The notes beneath the pieces are model-generated. The model had not been told where the DNA came from. It was given only the letters and a program-made list of their open reading frames with translations, and searched no databases. A DNA stretch of 64,000 bases from NCBI GenBank assembly GCA_009599575.1, contig VWND01000028.1:124001-188000 (forward strand). Reading direction: 5' to 3'. Position 1 is the stretch's first letter; each line of letters starts with the position of its first letter. The DNA comes from Blumeriella jaapii. Taxonomy: Eukaryota > Ascomycota > Leotiomycetes > Helotiales > Drepanopezizaceae. A program made the translations under genes and the position numbers. Of this stretch, positions 45,251-58,752 are shown piece by piece.

Positions 45251-48200
45251 TAAACAAAAGAAAAGATGTTATCCGAGGAGTAGCGAAGAGCCAGGCAGGC
45301 TCAACTGGGAGAACGGAAATATTTTTTTTTTTCTAGGCCAGACAGAGATGATTTGGAATTGAAGCAGGTGATAAGTAAGACCAAGGTGGCTAAAGCAGAT
45401 GGCATTAATCTGCGGTGTCATTTTTTTTTTCTTTTCACGGTTTCTGTTATGTCTTCATGTGAATCAAACGGTCAATAGGTAGGTAGCCAAGACGAGAGAG
45501 AAAGAGGAGGAGGGTATTTGTCATCACGTGCGCGCTCCTCCTCCTCTTCCTCCTCCTCCTCCAACTCCCCTCCCTACCTAGGTAGGTAATATGCACAACG
45601 ACATGCACACCACATCCAACGTATCTGCACAATCGCAATGCGAAACGTACGACGTGCAACAGAAGAGCGAGGGCCCTTCTTCCTCCCCGATGCCTTCTAT
45701 TTTTGCCCGTCAGACGAGACGTTTGGCTCCCTCAAACAGATTCCGGTAGCATCCGGAGGAGCAAGGCCTGCTCTGCTCAAACAATAGAGACCCAGGCACG
45801 ATTCAGAGTCCCACATCGGCCGTCGCACCTGTCATCCCGAGCCCCGACCGAACCTGACTTTCCGCGACTTGCCGATACCGGCTAGTTTCATGAGGCAGAG
45901 ACGTCGTTCGTGTTCGAGATCTTGACGGAGGACGTTGGCACACACGGGTAGTGGAAGGCAAGGAAGGCCCTGCCTGTCTTCTCGTCGAAAGAAGTAGAGA
46001 AGAGTAGACAGGAGGAGAGATGACACGAGTAAAGCGAGAAACGACTCACGTACGCTGGGAAGATAAGCATTCTAGAAATCCACGAGACGCTTGCTCACAT
46101 CTCCCGGACGGCTCATGCATAGGTCATCGATTCATTCACCACAATGCCACCACCGACTAACTGACAGCCTGTCTTGGAGATCCGGCCTGCCTCGCTGGGT
46201 GTACATACATACCATACCGATTCGGCTCTGTACAGTATGTAGACTGGTCGCCGGCAGCTTCTCAGCAAGCCCACCCCTTTAAAACGCCGATATCTGTTTT
46301 GGGTGTTTGGGGCACTTGAGCAGCAAACCACATCCGACGAATTCGATCGCCGATTCACCTCGGAGTAAGTGGCAGCCGAGACAGGGCCACGAACGCCAAA
46401 ATGATGTGGGTTGAGAGGCCTTAGTCGTGCATCATGGGATTTCCGTTGTCAAACGCATGCCAATGTGTGCCAAATATACTCGAAGGAAAGGCAAAAAGAG
46501 AGTTAGTTGGCCGAACCTCGGGCCACGAACTTTCCATTGTGAAATGGGGGCCAGATGCACTCGATCGACCGATCCCACCAATTTCAGCGATCGGAACCTG
46601 CGAATTCTGACCCCAGAAGTGAGTCCGCGTAACAAGGCAAGAACTTACTTTAGGATTTGGTCTTCTTGTGGAAGGTTGAGGATGCGAGACAGGAAAACGA
46701 GACAGTGTATCTAGACCATCCTCGTTTCGGAATCTGCACGACATACCTACCTACCGTTGTATTTTTCTTGGGGGGGCCGGGCGCGGAACGGTGCCTGAGT
46801 TCGACGTCCCCATGGTGCGCACGTACCGTACGCTCCCGGTGCCAGCTACACGGAGCTGGCCCATGATCAGGGATCAGGAAATAGGGAATGGGGAACGGGG
46901 AACGAGGAACACGGAACACCAACAGAACGGCCCTTGGCCAGCGCTGCTGTCTTCTCTCGTTCGCTTCTCGTCCGTCGTGTTCCTGTCTCCCATTAGCCCC
47001 CGTGCGCCGTGGCGTGTATAGAAGATCACGTAGAAAGGGAGTAGAGAGACGGGATAGAGGATACATACATAGGTACCTACTGTACGTAAAAAGGTTGCGT
47101 ACGTTAAACATTTCTCTCCCTCCCTCCCCCTCTCTCTCTCTCTCTATCTCTATCTCTCTATCTCTCTCTCTCTCTCTGTGTGTGTGTGTGCGTGCGTTAC
47201 GCTTTGAACTTTGGCACGAACGTTGCCATGAAATGCGGAAGTCCGGACACCATTGCGCACCGACCGACGCAAGGTTGTCGTTGTTTTTATTCTTTTGTTT
47301 GCTCTGCCACGCGCGGAATACACCTCCGGATCTCGGAAGGACTGGTGAGATGAAGTAGAAAGCGGGCCCGGCAGGTTCGTGGCTTTGAACGATTGTCATG
47401 TTTCACGATTCGCTCGCGGGGCTAGACCGCACTCGGCGGCGGGACACGAGCTGACGGCTTGGCAATGCGGAGCGGGGTGGGGCGGGGCGGGGTGGAGTGG
47501 GGAGCTGGAGCTGGAGCGGGAGCAGCTGGAGGAGAGCAGCGGAGGAGGAGAGCAGAGGATGGGAGAACGAGATTAAGCTTCTGTGGACCTTTCTCTTATT
47601 CAAATTGCCACATTGACCTCATTGTACAGTGCAGTGACTAACAGAAGAGATGCTAGAGTGAGTAATGCAGAAACAGGTGCTGCACTTACTGTACAGTACG
47701 TAGGCCGACCGACGAAAGGCTGGCGATATACTTACTGTACAGTACTGTACGTACAAACTTCCTCTGCACGGTACCCTACTTGCATTAGGCACTGAAAGAA
47801 GACCAAAGGATCCCCAGCGCCAGCGGCGAAATGCTGCAGATCGGTTCTGGATGATATCATATCACCACCGGAGATCATATCACGGGAGAAGAGCAGAGAC
47901 GAAGAAGAACAAGAGAGGAAACCGGCCAGGGGGAGGTTGCTCGGGTAGAGTGCAAAAGAGAGGTAGGTACCTAGAGGCACCGAGGCGTTCTCTCTACGCG
48001 CGCACAGTACCGGACCGTACACGTTGGCAGGCAATGCAAATTGGTCGAGAGAGCGATCATGGCCCTCTCTCAGCCTACCTACTGTACCGCACCTTGCCAT
48101 GCCTCTCTCTGCCTGACCTACCCGCCGGCACCTCCAGGAACGTCATCGCCCGGCCGAAACTCTTCCAGATCTACTGGCTCTGGCTAGCCAGCCACCCGCT

Positions 48201-51200
48201 GAAACGGATCGGGAGAAGGCAGATGCGTGGTCAGTCAGTCAGGCACATCCGTCCCTGATGCGGGCGCCAATTCTCGATTCCTACATACGGTGCGTGTCGC
48301 AGCAGGCAGCCTGGTGATGTGGAGAGGTGTTCATTGGCCCACGCGCGGAGTCCGGCGGGCAGCGGCGGTTACGCAAAAACCACACGAGCACAGGAAGCTA
48401 GAAAGCTAAGGTAGAAATAAGACCGGTCCAAATTGCCGCAGATCCGAGCGGCGGCTCGCTTGGCGCTCCTCACGCGCCGTGGAGGCAGTGGCTAGAGAGC
48501 ACGACAAGACAAGGCAAGCAAAGCGCCGAGCCGAGCCAAAGGACTTAGGCACCGAAGTATGGAACATGTTAGCCTTCCCCGGACATGGGGAGAGGCCGGT
48601 GGGCCTACTCTACTTCGGCGTAGGAGTGGAGAAACAAGAGCCAGACAAGACAGGACCAGGGACGCAGAGTTTCCTGTCTGTTTCTGTTCTTGTTCTCCGT
48701 CCTTGTTTCCCGACCTTGTTTCCGTTTTTGATTCCGCTCTTGTCTCCTGCTCTTGTTTCCGTTGGTGTTTCCGTTCTCCTCTCCGTGGTGGTTCCCGGTT
48801 TCCATCTTGCCCGATTCCGATCGGTTTCGAGACCACGACGATGACGGGAGGAGGGGAAGGTGAGGCGAGAGAAAAACAAGAGATGGACCTCGTAGGAAGG
48901 AGAAGGCGTGGGAGGGCGGTCCGGTGTTTGGCGTTTCTGCAGAGAATGAGCTTCTCTGTCCTCCCTGGAAGCAAGTGGAAAGTGGATGTGTGCATGCGTA
49001 CGGTGGTGCTTGGGTGCGGCCAAGCTACTTGAAGGTAAATTCTGAGTAGCATCTGTAGAAGTCTCTACCCACTCGACGACCTCGTCAACGCGTACTTCGA
49101 CTTTAGGTTCTACGTATCAAAAGCCGAGCAAGTGCGGGGTACTGTACAGTAGGTTGCTTGTCAGTATCGTCAGTTCGCGAGACTCCTCCTCGAGCCGTCC
49201 TGTCCCCATTAGTCTCGCCATCTCAAACTCGGGTCAGAGACGAGGGCAGAGGGCGACGTTCTAGTCTCGGCAACGTCAGTTCTCTAGCTGACTAGGCGTG
49301 ATGATTTGAGTTACAGTAGGTACCGATCTCCCGAACATGTGCAGAGCCGAAATCGGTCTTTTTACTTTGTGCACTCACTAAGCGCCGTATCCTATTGCCA
49401 TGCGCCCTCCATCCCAGACCTTGCTCCCGCCGAACAATGTGTCGTGCAGCGAGTCTGCTTGGGCGCGGCGCCTACCTTGCCATACTCACGTTCTGGCTTG
49501 TTGTTTTCCTATCATCTCAGTCGCATCTGAGCAAGTGCGGACGCAGAGCATGATCACCTCCCAGGCCGGCACGGTTCGGTCGTCCACACGTGCCTGACCC
49601 ACCTCTAATAACCGCCTACGGACACGACACCCCCACCGATCCAGTATCCACTCTCTACCTACAGTATGTACATACTGTACCTATTGCCGAAGGCTTCCAG
49701 TTAGCGCCGACGGGTACGGAGAAAAGAAAGACGGGGGTGGGCGGGGGACCAATTTTAGGGACGGAACGGGGACGGGAAGGCAGAACCTGCAGCAGGTACG
49801 CAAAAGCCTGCCTGCCCTACCGAGGTGTTTATGTATGTGCGTATGTGTGTATGTATGTATGTATGTATTGTACGTAGGTAGGTATATCTCATGAGGATCC
49901 CCAGCGATCGTCTTTCCGCTGGCTCCTCGGATAATAGGGTTGGTTGGGATGGTACGGATGTCGGGTGGGAGAGGGAGGTTTGCCGTCTCGGCTATTACTC
50001 GGTTGCAACCCATTTAAGTACAGTACAGTATGTCTCGGTCTCTGTGTATGTGTATGCATTTCGTCCCCTTCCAAATCCGTGTGACGCTCTCGAAGATCAG
50101 AAGCACGGCAACTTGGGCGAAGAGTCACACTACGGGTATCTGATGAGAGGACCGACTCGCTCCCTCGCTGGCCGTCGCCGCAAGTCGTGGTCTGCGGCGA
50201 GTCAGATTTTCGATCCCCAACCTCTGGGCTTTTGACTTCTCTCCATGGTTTTGCTGGTGCGGATGTGTGTACAGGTATGTGCAGATTGCGACGTAGGGAT
50301 CGAGGGAATTTGCCTTTGGCTTACGAGCATTGTGGAGGCGGCCGGAACCCAAGAGATGTTCGAGCGGATCAAATTTCCGTGAGATTGGAGAGACCGCTTG
50401 TCACCGGGGACTGATCACTTCTCTCGATCGTGGATTCCGTGGCTTTGCGGCGACTGTGATGTGTACCTACCGACTTGACGCGAAAGCCGAACACAGCATA
50501 GGTCGGCTACATCGTCGTCCGTCGTCCGTCGTCACCAATTTACGCCGCCGTCTACGGCCTCGCGAGACCGTCCTCCTGTCCGTTCCTCCGCAAGAAGGTA
50601 GCCATCACGTCCGATAGATAGATACCTTTGGATACTTTGGATCCCACGTACAGGAAGAAAAGGTCACGTTTTTCATTACGAGTCACGTGGCGTTAGCGTA
50701 CGAAGCCCGGGTGCACCTTGGCCCTCGCTTCCACTTGCAGCTTTGTGATGGTACCGCACATATATGTGTACCATACAAGACGTAGAGTGGTGCCTATAGT
50801 AGCCCCGGTTATTCATCCACTTGCTACTTTGATCGCGATTGTTACATTCATCTCTACAGAGTGCACTTCGTGCGGCGGAGGCCGTCAGGATGGAACCTCT
50901 TGTATGTACTGTACTGTATATGCTGTATGTGCTGTACAGTACTGCACTGTACTGTACACTGCTCACACGACACACAACCCACAACCCACACGCCCACGAT
51001 CCTGCCGTCTGGAACCAATTCTCCTTTCATGTTACTGTCTCCGTCCGGCTTTCTCTTCTTCTTGTTCTGCGCCTTCGAAACTTTTCCCTCTCCACGCCCT
51101 AGTGCATCCAGTGCGGGACAGTGTCTCTCAAACTCTCTCTCGTAATCGATTGCACCCGTCGCCCGGCCCTTCTGGGTGGGCGTGTGTTTCGCATTCAGCA

Positions 51201-51833
51201 GGGTTCACCATCGGGCGATTGGGCGCAGGCCTCTCGTTCGCGCTCGTTGCATGAAACCCCGGCCCGCCAGTGGTCTTGTCGTCGTACCTGGGCGCCGAGA
51301 CTTGTGATTTGTCTTGTTTTTTTTTTTTTTTTTAAATTCTCCTGCGCCGATTTATTTTTGGGAAAGGGGGGGGGGGGGGGGGGTGAGGGGAGGGGGTGGA
51401 GAAGGCGGTATTGGGAGAAACAGGCTCGCCAATGCTCTCTGGGCACCGACACCGGCCGTTGCGCATGAGCTGTGCAATTACTCGAGAGGAGGAGCGGAGG
51501 GGAGGATATCGAGTCGTGCCTCATTTCCTTCCTGTTCCTGCGTCTGGCCATGGGGAAATCCTGTGTGCTGCTCGATGGGAAATGCACGGCACGGGCAGGA
51601 CAGGGCTGGACAGGTGCTTGTGAGGGGGGCTTCCAGGATGGCTCGGATTTGCAGGGCACGCAAAATGCGAAAGAGAGAGGAGATGGGAAAGTCACGAACG
51701 GATGGAGAAAGAGCGCGCCGCTGCTGCGGCCTGTCTCTTTGTCGTCGGTCGCGGTCGCGGTCTCGCGGTGTCTCTCAATGAGGGTGTGTGTGTGTGTGTG
51801 TTTGTGTCTCTCTCTGCGTCTGTATCTCTGGCG

Positions 51834-51872
<39 letters not shown>

Positions 51873-53763
51873 GTCTTACCGTCCTGCTCTGCCGGCCAGT
51901 AAGCGAGAGCGGCCATGGGGTTGTTGATTATCTCGCCTGCCGGCACGTACAGTACGTACAGTGTGCAGTGCAGTGCAGTGCAGTGCAGTGCGTGTAGTAT
52001 AGTATAGTACATACATATAGGTACAGTATATATATATATATACACACTTACTGTACATATACATTACATATACAGTACATACATACTATGTACTATACAC
52101 ACATACATGCACACAGTGCTCTCCCTGGCATCGATCGTGCATCTGGCGGCACTGGCACTGGCACTGGCACTGGCACTGGCACCGGCGCCTCTCGCTTTGC
52201 CTGCATCGTTTCTTTATGACTCTACATATGGGCACCGCAGGGTCCGAGAGGAAGGGCGAGAGCGCGAAGGGAGTCGACGATGGGGGTGCGCAGTGCGGGG
52301 GTCAGACTGCTGGACTGGTGTATCGCGTTACGGACAGATAGATGATAGATGGATGCATCGACGTTGCCGAGAGCAATATCAACATCCATATCGACATCCA
52401 TCTCGACATCCATCGCAGGAGCATCCACCGCCACAGCCACATCCCCATCCCCATCCACAACCCACCGTCCAGATCCATCTCCTCGACTCGCGCCGTCCGT
52501 GTCCCTCGCTCACTCACGCCCTCACGCCCTCACGCACCGCCCATCGCGACCCGCACGACGCAGCACCCACTGCCGTGGCGCCCGCTCCAGCATCTAGGCC
52601 AGCTCGAGCGACAATAGCTCGCTCCACTGCAGGCTGAAGTCAGGGCCTCCTCGGACCGTCAGGCCAAGCAGCAGGTCCTCCGTCCTCCCTCCTCCTCCTC
52701 TCCTCTCCTCCTCCTCCTCCTCCTCCTTGCCACCCACCCACCCATCTTGTCATCCTGGCACGACCCCTGGTGCCCGATGGAGTCTGTCTGTGGAGGGTAG
52801 CGAGAAGACCCCCCCCCTCGTCACTCGCCGTCACCCTGGTCGAGGTCGCAGGTCTCGACTTAACTACTTAGTTCTTCCTAGCTCGACCTCCGGCCTGGCG
52901 ACCCACCGTAACCCGTACCTTTTGCCGGCCTCTGTCCAGCGCTGCGGAGACGACACACGCTGTACCGGACCTACATAATCATCTCCTGGTTCCCGCTTTC
53001 TAAACGCCCCTCAAACGCTCCTCATACATCCATTCTCGGCCTCCTCTGCTGCTGCAGACCCCGTCTGAACCGTCTCCCTCCCTCCTTGAGCTCGACGAGG
53101 GACGCAACGAAAAAACAAGCAAACGGCTGACTGAGAAGGCCTCCAGTCTTCGCCCGGCCCGACACCACCACCCGCGGCCCTGTCCTTGCCGCGTCGCCTT
53201 TCACAAACCCACGATCCCCCCCCCCCCCCACCCCGGCCTTCAATCAAAACACTTCCCATCGGCCGTGTCCTTCCTCTTCCTCTTCCTCTTCCTCTTCATC
53301 CCGTCTAATCGTTCAGGCCTCATTTCACCCTCCTCTTCTCTCTTTAATAATCCGCCACCCTCACCCTCCCCTCGAAACCCGCTCTTGGACCCGGATTCCC
53401 TTCCCTGAGTCGACTTCTCGCTGGCCTCGAAACGCCTCTTCGAACGTCAACCGTTCCATCTGCGACAGCGTTCCATCTGCGTGCTTCTGCGTTTCCTCCT
53501 TCTCTGGAGCAGGCTCCCTCTTTCTTCCAAACCAAACGGAATCCATTTATCACCAACGGAGCCGCTTCAGCTCCTCGGCCGTGTCCGCCCGTCCTCCCGT
53601 CTCTCAGCTCCTGCTTCATCGACGTCGCTGGTATACGAGTCGTCCCAACCCTCACTTCGCGCGCCACGCCCTCTCCCCCGACGCCGTTGCCCGCGTTTCA
53701 ATCGCCATCGCTATCGCCTCGACGTGAAGGGTGGTCGTTTCGACGCTCCGAACCGCCCACAGC
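45251..53763. other. 8.5 kb gene-free, microsatellite-rich intergenic region upstream of STE12
   Basis: I find no frame resembling a real protein. The region has many simple repeats: CTC arrays near 45540, CTCTCT/TGTG at 47110-47190, GGAGC near 47490. It also has TTGTTTCCG-like units at 48690-48780, TGTATGTA near 49840, G18 at 51366-51383, CTGT at 51835-51865, and CAGTG at 51968-51990. ACTGGC lies at 52150-52180 and CATCGACATC near 52380-52420. Palindromic TACTGTACAGTA clusters also occur. From ~52630 the sequence turns C/T-rich (TCCTCC, CTTCCTCTT), typical of a fungal promoter and long leader for STE12. Confidence 0.6.
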
Positions 53764-56151
53764 ATGTATTCGCACCATCAGGACACGATGGCGCCGCCGC
53801 AGAAGCCCGAGACCTTCATGCTGAGCAGCGAGGCTCAGCAATCGCTTCCGCAAGATGCGCAAGTGGCGCTTCAGCAGGTGGACAATCGTAAGCATCGGCG
53901 CCGCCGCGTGGGCGGGCAGGAGAGCTAACGGGTCGCAGTCAAATACTTTCTCATTTCGGCCCCCGTGGACTGGACGCCGGATCAATACATACGACGATTC
54001 CTCTTGCCGACGGGCGAATACGTGTCCTGCGTGCTCTGGTAGGTCATCGGGCGGAGATCGGGGACCGCGCGACCCAGACTGACCTCAGCAGGAACAACCT
54101 CTTCCACATCTCCGGGACCGACATCGTCCGCTGCCTGTCCTTCCGCTTTCAAGCCTTCGGGCGACCGGTGAAGAACTCCAAGAAGTTCGAGGAGGGCATC
54201 TTCTCGGATCTGCGGAACCTCAAGTCGGGCACCGATGCCTCCCTCGAAGAGCCCAAGAGCGGCTTCCTCGACTTCCTGTACAAGAACAACTGCATCCGCA
54301 CCCAGAAGAAGCAGAAGGTGTTCTACTGGTACAGCGTGCCGCACGACCGCCTCTTCCTCGATGCGCTCGAGCGCGATCTCAAGCGCGAGAAGATGGGCCA
54401 GGAGGCCACGACCGTCGCCGTCAACGAGCCCGCGCTCTCGTTCGAGTTCGACTCGTCGCAATCGCTCTTTGAGCAACTCACCAAGGCCCAGCAGGCCAAC
54501 TCCTCCTCCTTCTCGGCGCAGCAACCGTTCTCGCAGCCGCAATCGCAGTCGACCTCGCCGGTCATGAGGGCGATGGATTCCATGCCGCCGCCGCAGATGA
54601 TGCCCCAGACGCTGGCGATGCCGGACGAGATGACCTCGATGGCGACCTACCAACAGATGGCCATGGGGCAGCCCCCGATGCCTTCCCAGACGATGCCACG
54701 ACAGATGGTCAAGAGAGAGTCGGATTTCGGTCGGGTGCAATACAACCAGAACGGGGTCCCCATCAGCCAAACGCACCAGCGGCACCCTTCCATGCCGGCC
54801 TACGGCTTGGAGTACTCGCCCGCGCCCTCGTTTGTCTCTTCGCACTATGAAGACTACAGCAATCGAGGCATCTCCTTCGAACCCATGACGCCGCCCCAAC
54901 AGGCGCTGGGCATCGGTGCGGAGCCCGCCTACATCGCAAACGAGGAGACCGGCCTCTACACGGCGATTCCTGACCACATGGGAGGATCGAATGGCTTGCA
55001 CGGCATCATGCAACTGCCCCCCTCCAACCTCTCTGGCACCCAGTTCTCTCCCGCCACGCGAGGAGGCTACGGCTCCAACAACGTCTACCCGGTCATTGAA
55101 GGGTCCCCGACCTACAAGCAGCGGAGGCGTCGCTCGTCGATCCCTCCCGGAGTGGCCGCCATGGTCGCCGCCTCTGCGACCGCGGGACAGCAACCGCACA
55201 CGGCGCACCGGCCCTCGGATCTGCGACGGTCGGTGTCGACCTCGGTCATCCCGCTCGCCGAGGGGGATGAGTCTGGCGACGATTCCCCGCCCGGCCTCAG
55301 CTACAGCAACGGCATGCACCAGCTCGCGCACCAGCACAAGGAGCTCCTGGACATGTCCCGACACGGAACCCCGCTCTCCACCATCGAAGACTCCCCCGCC
55401 ATGAACCCGATGGCGCTCCAGCACAACGACTACACCCACCTGCCCCAGGACGAGTTTTCCGGGGAAGGCTCGGTCCACGACTCCCCCCAAAGACACATGC
55501 AAGGCCCCAATGGGGTGATGCGAAGAGCTCGCAGCGCCACCATGATGGAGCTTGGCCCTTACCCCCAGAAGTCCCACTCGTGCCCCATCCCCGCCTGTGG
55601 TCGTCTCTTCAAGCGTTTAGAGCATTTGAAAAGGTATGGGTTCTCTTTTTTTGCATCTTTGCATGCGACGCGGCTGTCACGGCAAGCCACTGACACCCCA
55701 TTTCCTAGACACGTGAGAACACATACACAAGAACGTCCCTACATCTGCCCCCACTGTAACAAGGCATTCTCCCGATCAGACAACCTAGCACAGTATGTCC
55801 CGCACTACACATCGCTGCACACTACACTCCATCTTCTTCGAGGTAGCATCAGATGACTAACACGTGCTGCTTAGACATCGCCGCACGCATGACCGCAGCG
55901 ACGGCTCCGAAGGCCCCTACGCCAACTACAGTGGCGAGGAGGAGGATTACGAAGGCGAAGACCAGCTTGGCTCGCTGGAAGAAGCCTCCCCCAACTCCGA
56001 GAATGGCTTCTTGCCCAACGGCATGACCCCGTCATTTGGATCCCTTCAAGCCAACATGGGCATGCCCATGTCGATGGGCCTGTCCCACGGCGGCATGGCG
56101 GCCCCGAGCCAGCTGATACAAAAGCAACAGATGATGCAGCAGCCGATATGA
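53764..56151 (+). CDS. STE12: Ste12-type transcription factor with two C2H2 zinc fingers
   Basis: Target of the mating/invasive-growth MAP kinase cascade, controlling mating and, in plant pathogens, host penetration. Exons 53764-53887, 53939-54038, 54092-55633, 55709-55792 and 55875-56151 give 708 residues. The N-terminal STE homeodomain-like region (~40-200) reads LKYFLISAPVDWTPDQYIRR, GTDIVRCLSFRF, SKKFEEGIFSDLRNL and KKQKVFYWYSVPHDRLFLDA. A long Gln/Pro/Met-rich middle includes QRRRRSSIPPG. Near the C terminus are two fingers, CPIPACGRLFKRLEHLKRH..H and CPHCNKAFSRSDNLAQH..H, as in filamentous ascomycetes and unlike budding yeast. Both fingers are split by introns at the same codon position. 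The acidic EEEDYEGEDQ and Met-rich tail end the protein. All zinc ligands are present. Confidence 0.95.
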
Positions 56152-57487
56152 TTCTTCTGAAGCGCGATTTCGTTTTGTCTGCCGGAAAGCCGAAATTCTG
56201 TCTTCCGCCCAGGGAACGTAGATGAGAAAATGCGTCTCGCATGTGTCACACGTTTGCCATGCATCGCCTTGCCGTCCTCTCGACATGGCGGCTTTTTCTT
56301 TGCGTGTCTGGTCCGGCATCGAGCTCCCCTGGCTCGCACGGATCTGCCCATCTGGCTTGGGCGATCCATTTTTCATGAGGTTATGAGGCGGCCGGTCGGC
56401 CTGTGATCTGGTTTTCTGACTCCTGGGGTCGCGTTACCCATTTGTCTTCTGCTGCAACTTTTTTGATTCGGAGTGGCGGGGTTTTGTGTCAGCGCATCGA
56501 AAGACTGGGCTTTTTGACGGGCTCGTTTTATAAAGTAGAGGGTCTGGTATTGTTTGTGTGTGTCGCGTGTTGCGTGTAGGTACGTAGACAGCAGGGGTTG
56601 GAGCACCGGGGCTGAGCATGGGGCCGCTTGGATAATCGAGGAAGGGTAATGGGGATGGCGATGTTGTCAATTTTGAAGTTGATGAATTCGAATCTGACTT
56701 ACTGAATGCCTTGCTTGGTTCCTTTCTTGGCCGGCACGGGTCTGGCGTGTGGCGGCGTCGGGAAGTGCATTGTGTGAATGGATCCCCGTGACTTGACGTC
56801 CGAACCTCGATGTCTTGAATTTTTTTTCCTTCTTTCATTTCTCTCCTTCTCTTTCGTTCTCCGCAAACAGGGATTTGCCAATGTTTGCCATCAGGGCACC
56901 TTCTGCGACCATGCTCTTCGACCACCTCTTCGACCACCTCTTCGACCACCCTCTTCGACCGCTACTGACTCTATCCCTGTATCTATTGCAGCGTTGCAGT
57001 CCTGTACAGTACAGTCCTGTACAGTACAGTAGGTGTGTGGGTGTTGCGCTCTAGTCTGCTCTGCTCTGCTCTGCCCTGCTCTGCCCTGCTCTGCCCTGCT
57101 CTGCTCTGATTTGCGAATATTACCCGAAACGGGATTCGTCGCTCGTGCGAATGCATCTCTACTGTATGTGCCGTGTCTGCAAAGTGTGTAGAACATACGT
57201 ACTGTGTATACATACATACATAGGGTAGGTACTTACTTGGAGTCCAGCATGTATACAGAACAGTACTGTACTGTACTGTACTGTGGGATAGCCTGGTGGG
57301 GGTCACGTGATGGCAGGTGATGGATGGCTGGTGTGGATGGCAGGTATGGATGGTGATGGATGGCTGGTGATGGATGGATGGCGGGTATGGATGGCGGGTA
57401 TGCGTGATAGTGTGGGCACTAGCGTGCGCGCTTCACCACCACCACCCTACCTACACCATCTCTTGCACTCGCCTGTATAGATAGATT

Positions 57488-57528
<41 letters not shown>

Positions 57529-58752
57529 ATAGCACCGTAGAAAAACATGCAAATTCCCACCCACGGTTTTAAAACGCGTTTTTCCGCTGTCTCGCTAACC
57601 TGTGATATAATACTGTACTGTACTGTATTGTATGTACATACCGGCATAGCATATACCGCCCAACCCAGCCCAGCCCAGCCCAGCCCAAGCCAGCGCGTGC
57701 AGCACAACCCCTATCTATAAATAAACGACACCCCTCCTCCTCCTCCTCCTCCCCCCGCCTGTATCTCCCTTCCGTCGCGTTTCCGAGCGCGTGTCTTTAC
57801 ACACACACACACACAGAGAGAGAGAGGTGCGATTGGCCCCCGGCAGCTGCGCCGCCGCCGCCGCCGCTGCCGTATCCGCTTTGTTGCACGTCGCACCCCC
57901 CGGGCGAGGTTTCCTCGAGGTCGTGTCGAAGTGCTGCCGAGAGGCGGGCGGGCGGGCGAATCGGGGGGCGGGCGGGGGCGCCTTTTCGCCGACGCGGCTT
58001 TTGTACTGACTGTACTGTACTGGACTGGACTGTATGTACTGTATGTACGGTATGTACGGTATGTTTGTCAACCTAGGTACCTACGGAAAGACTCGCCCCC
58101 CCCTCCCCCAAGAAAGGCAGGCCGGAGGGCGGGAATCGGGGATCAGATCAGATTAGATCAGATCAGATGAGGATGCAAGGTTTTGTGAATATGGGGGGGA
58201 GGGAGGTTTTCTTTTTGTTTTTTTTGCTTTCTTTCTTTCTTCCTTTTTCTTTGGGCACACTTGTCCTGCGCCTGCGTTGTGCTTGCTAAGGTATGGAGAA
58301 GAAGGGCTGGCTGGGTTCGAGAATCGATGCTCTATCATTTGGGAGGAGGGGGGGGGAAGGGGAGAGGGGGTTGTTTTTAGCTGTCTATGGTACTGTACTG
58401 TGTTGTACTGTTCTGTACTGCAGCTCGTTGGGTGTCTTCCACAGGAAGTAAACATCACAACCGCGGCCGCGAAAGAAAGCCAGCAGCAAGGACACTGGTG
58501 CGGTCTTGATCTTCACACGTTCAACGCTCACTCAGACTCCAGGGTGTAAATCCCCCGTCTGGGTTTTCCTTGGGTGATGTGTTTGCATTCTGAGATTGGC
58601 ATCTTGTTGCGTGTTTTCGAGAGCAGCACCCACGCACCTCCATCACAACCCCTCAGCCGATCTAGCACCCAGATTACTTCCCCCCGTCGTCCGTTGCCCA
58701 TCCCGTCTCATCCGTCCCTCCCGCTCCCCTGCAGGCTCCCTGCCAGAGCACG
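56152..58752. repeat. intergenic repeats between STE12 and the CFEM gene
   Basis: No gene is supported. CTGCTCTGCC repeats lie at 57055-57105, TACTGTACTG runs at 57000-57030, 57260-57285, 57610-57635, 58005-58060 and 58390-58420, GATGGATGG units at 57305-57400, and GATA at 57478-57530. CCCAG lies at 57660-57690 and CA/GA tracts near 57800. This is the convergent side shared by STE12 and the CFEM gene. Confidence 0.6.

Noticed and set aside
46650..47399. 249-codon minus-strand frame
   Set aside because: Its middle is the translation of CTCTCT/TGTG microsatellites (RERERDREIEIERE), and it has no introns, promoter or family match.
51314..51781. Plus-strand frame of 155 codons
   Set aside because: Starts in poly-T and runs through the G18 run; composition is that of simple repeats.
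52340..52640. Plus-strand frames rich in Ser/Thr/Ile before STE12
   Set aside because: They translate the CATCGACATC-type repeat and have no splice or start context.
53982..55577. Long open frame (531 codons) on the minus strand opposite STE12
   Set aside because: It mirrors the GC-rich codons of STE12, has low-complexity His/Arg/Gly/Leu-rich composition and no domain; the plus strand carries clear Ste12 motifs.
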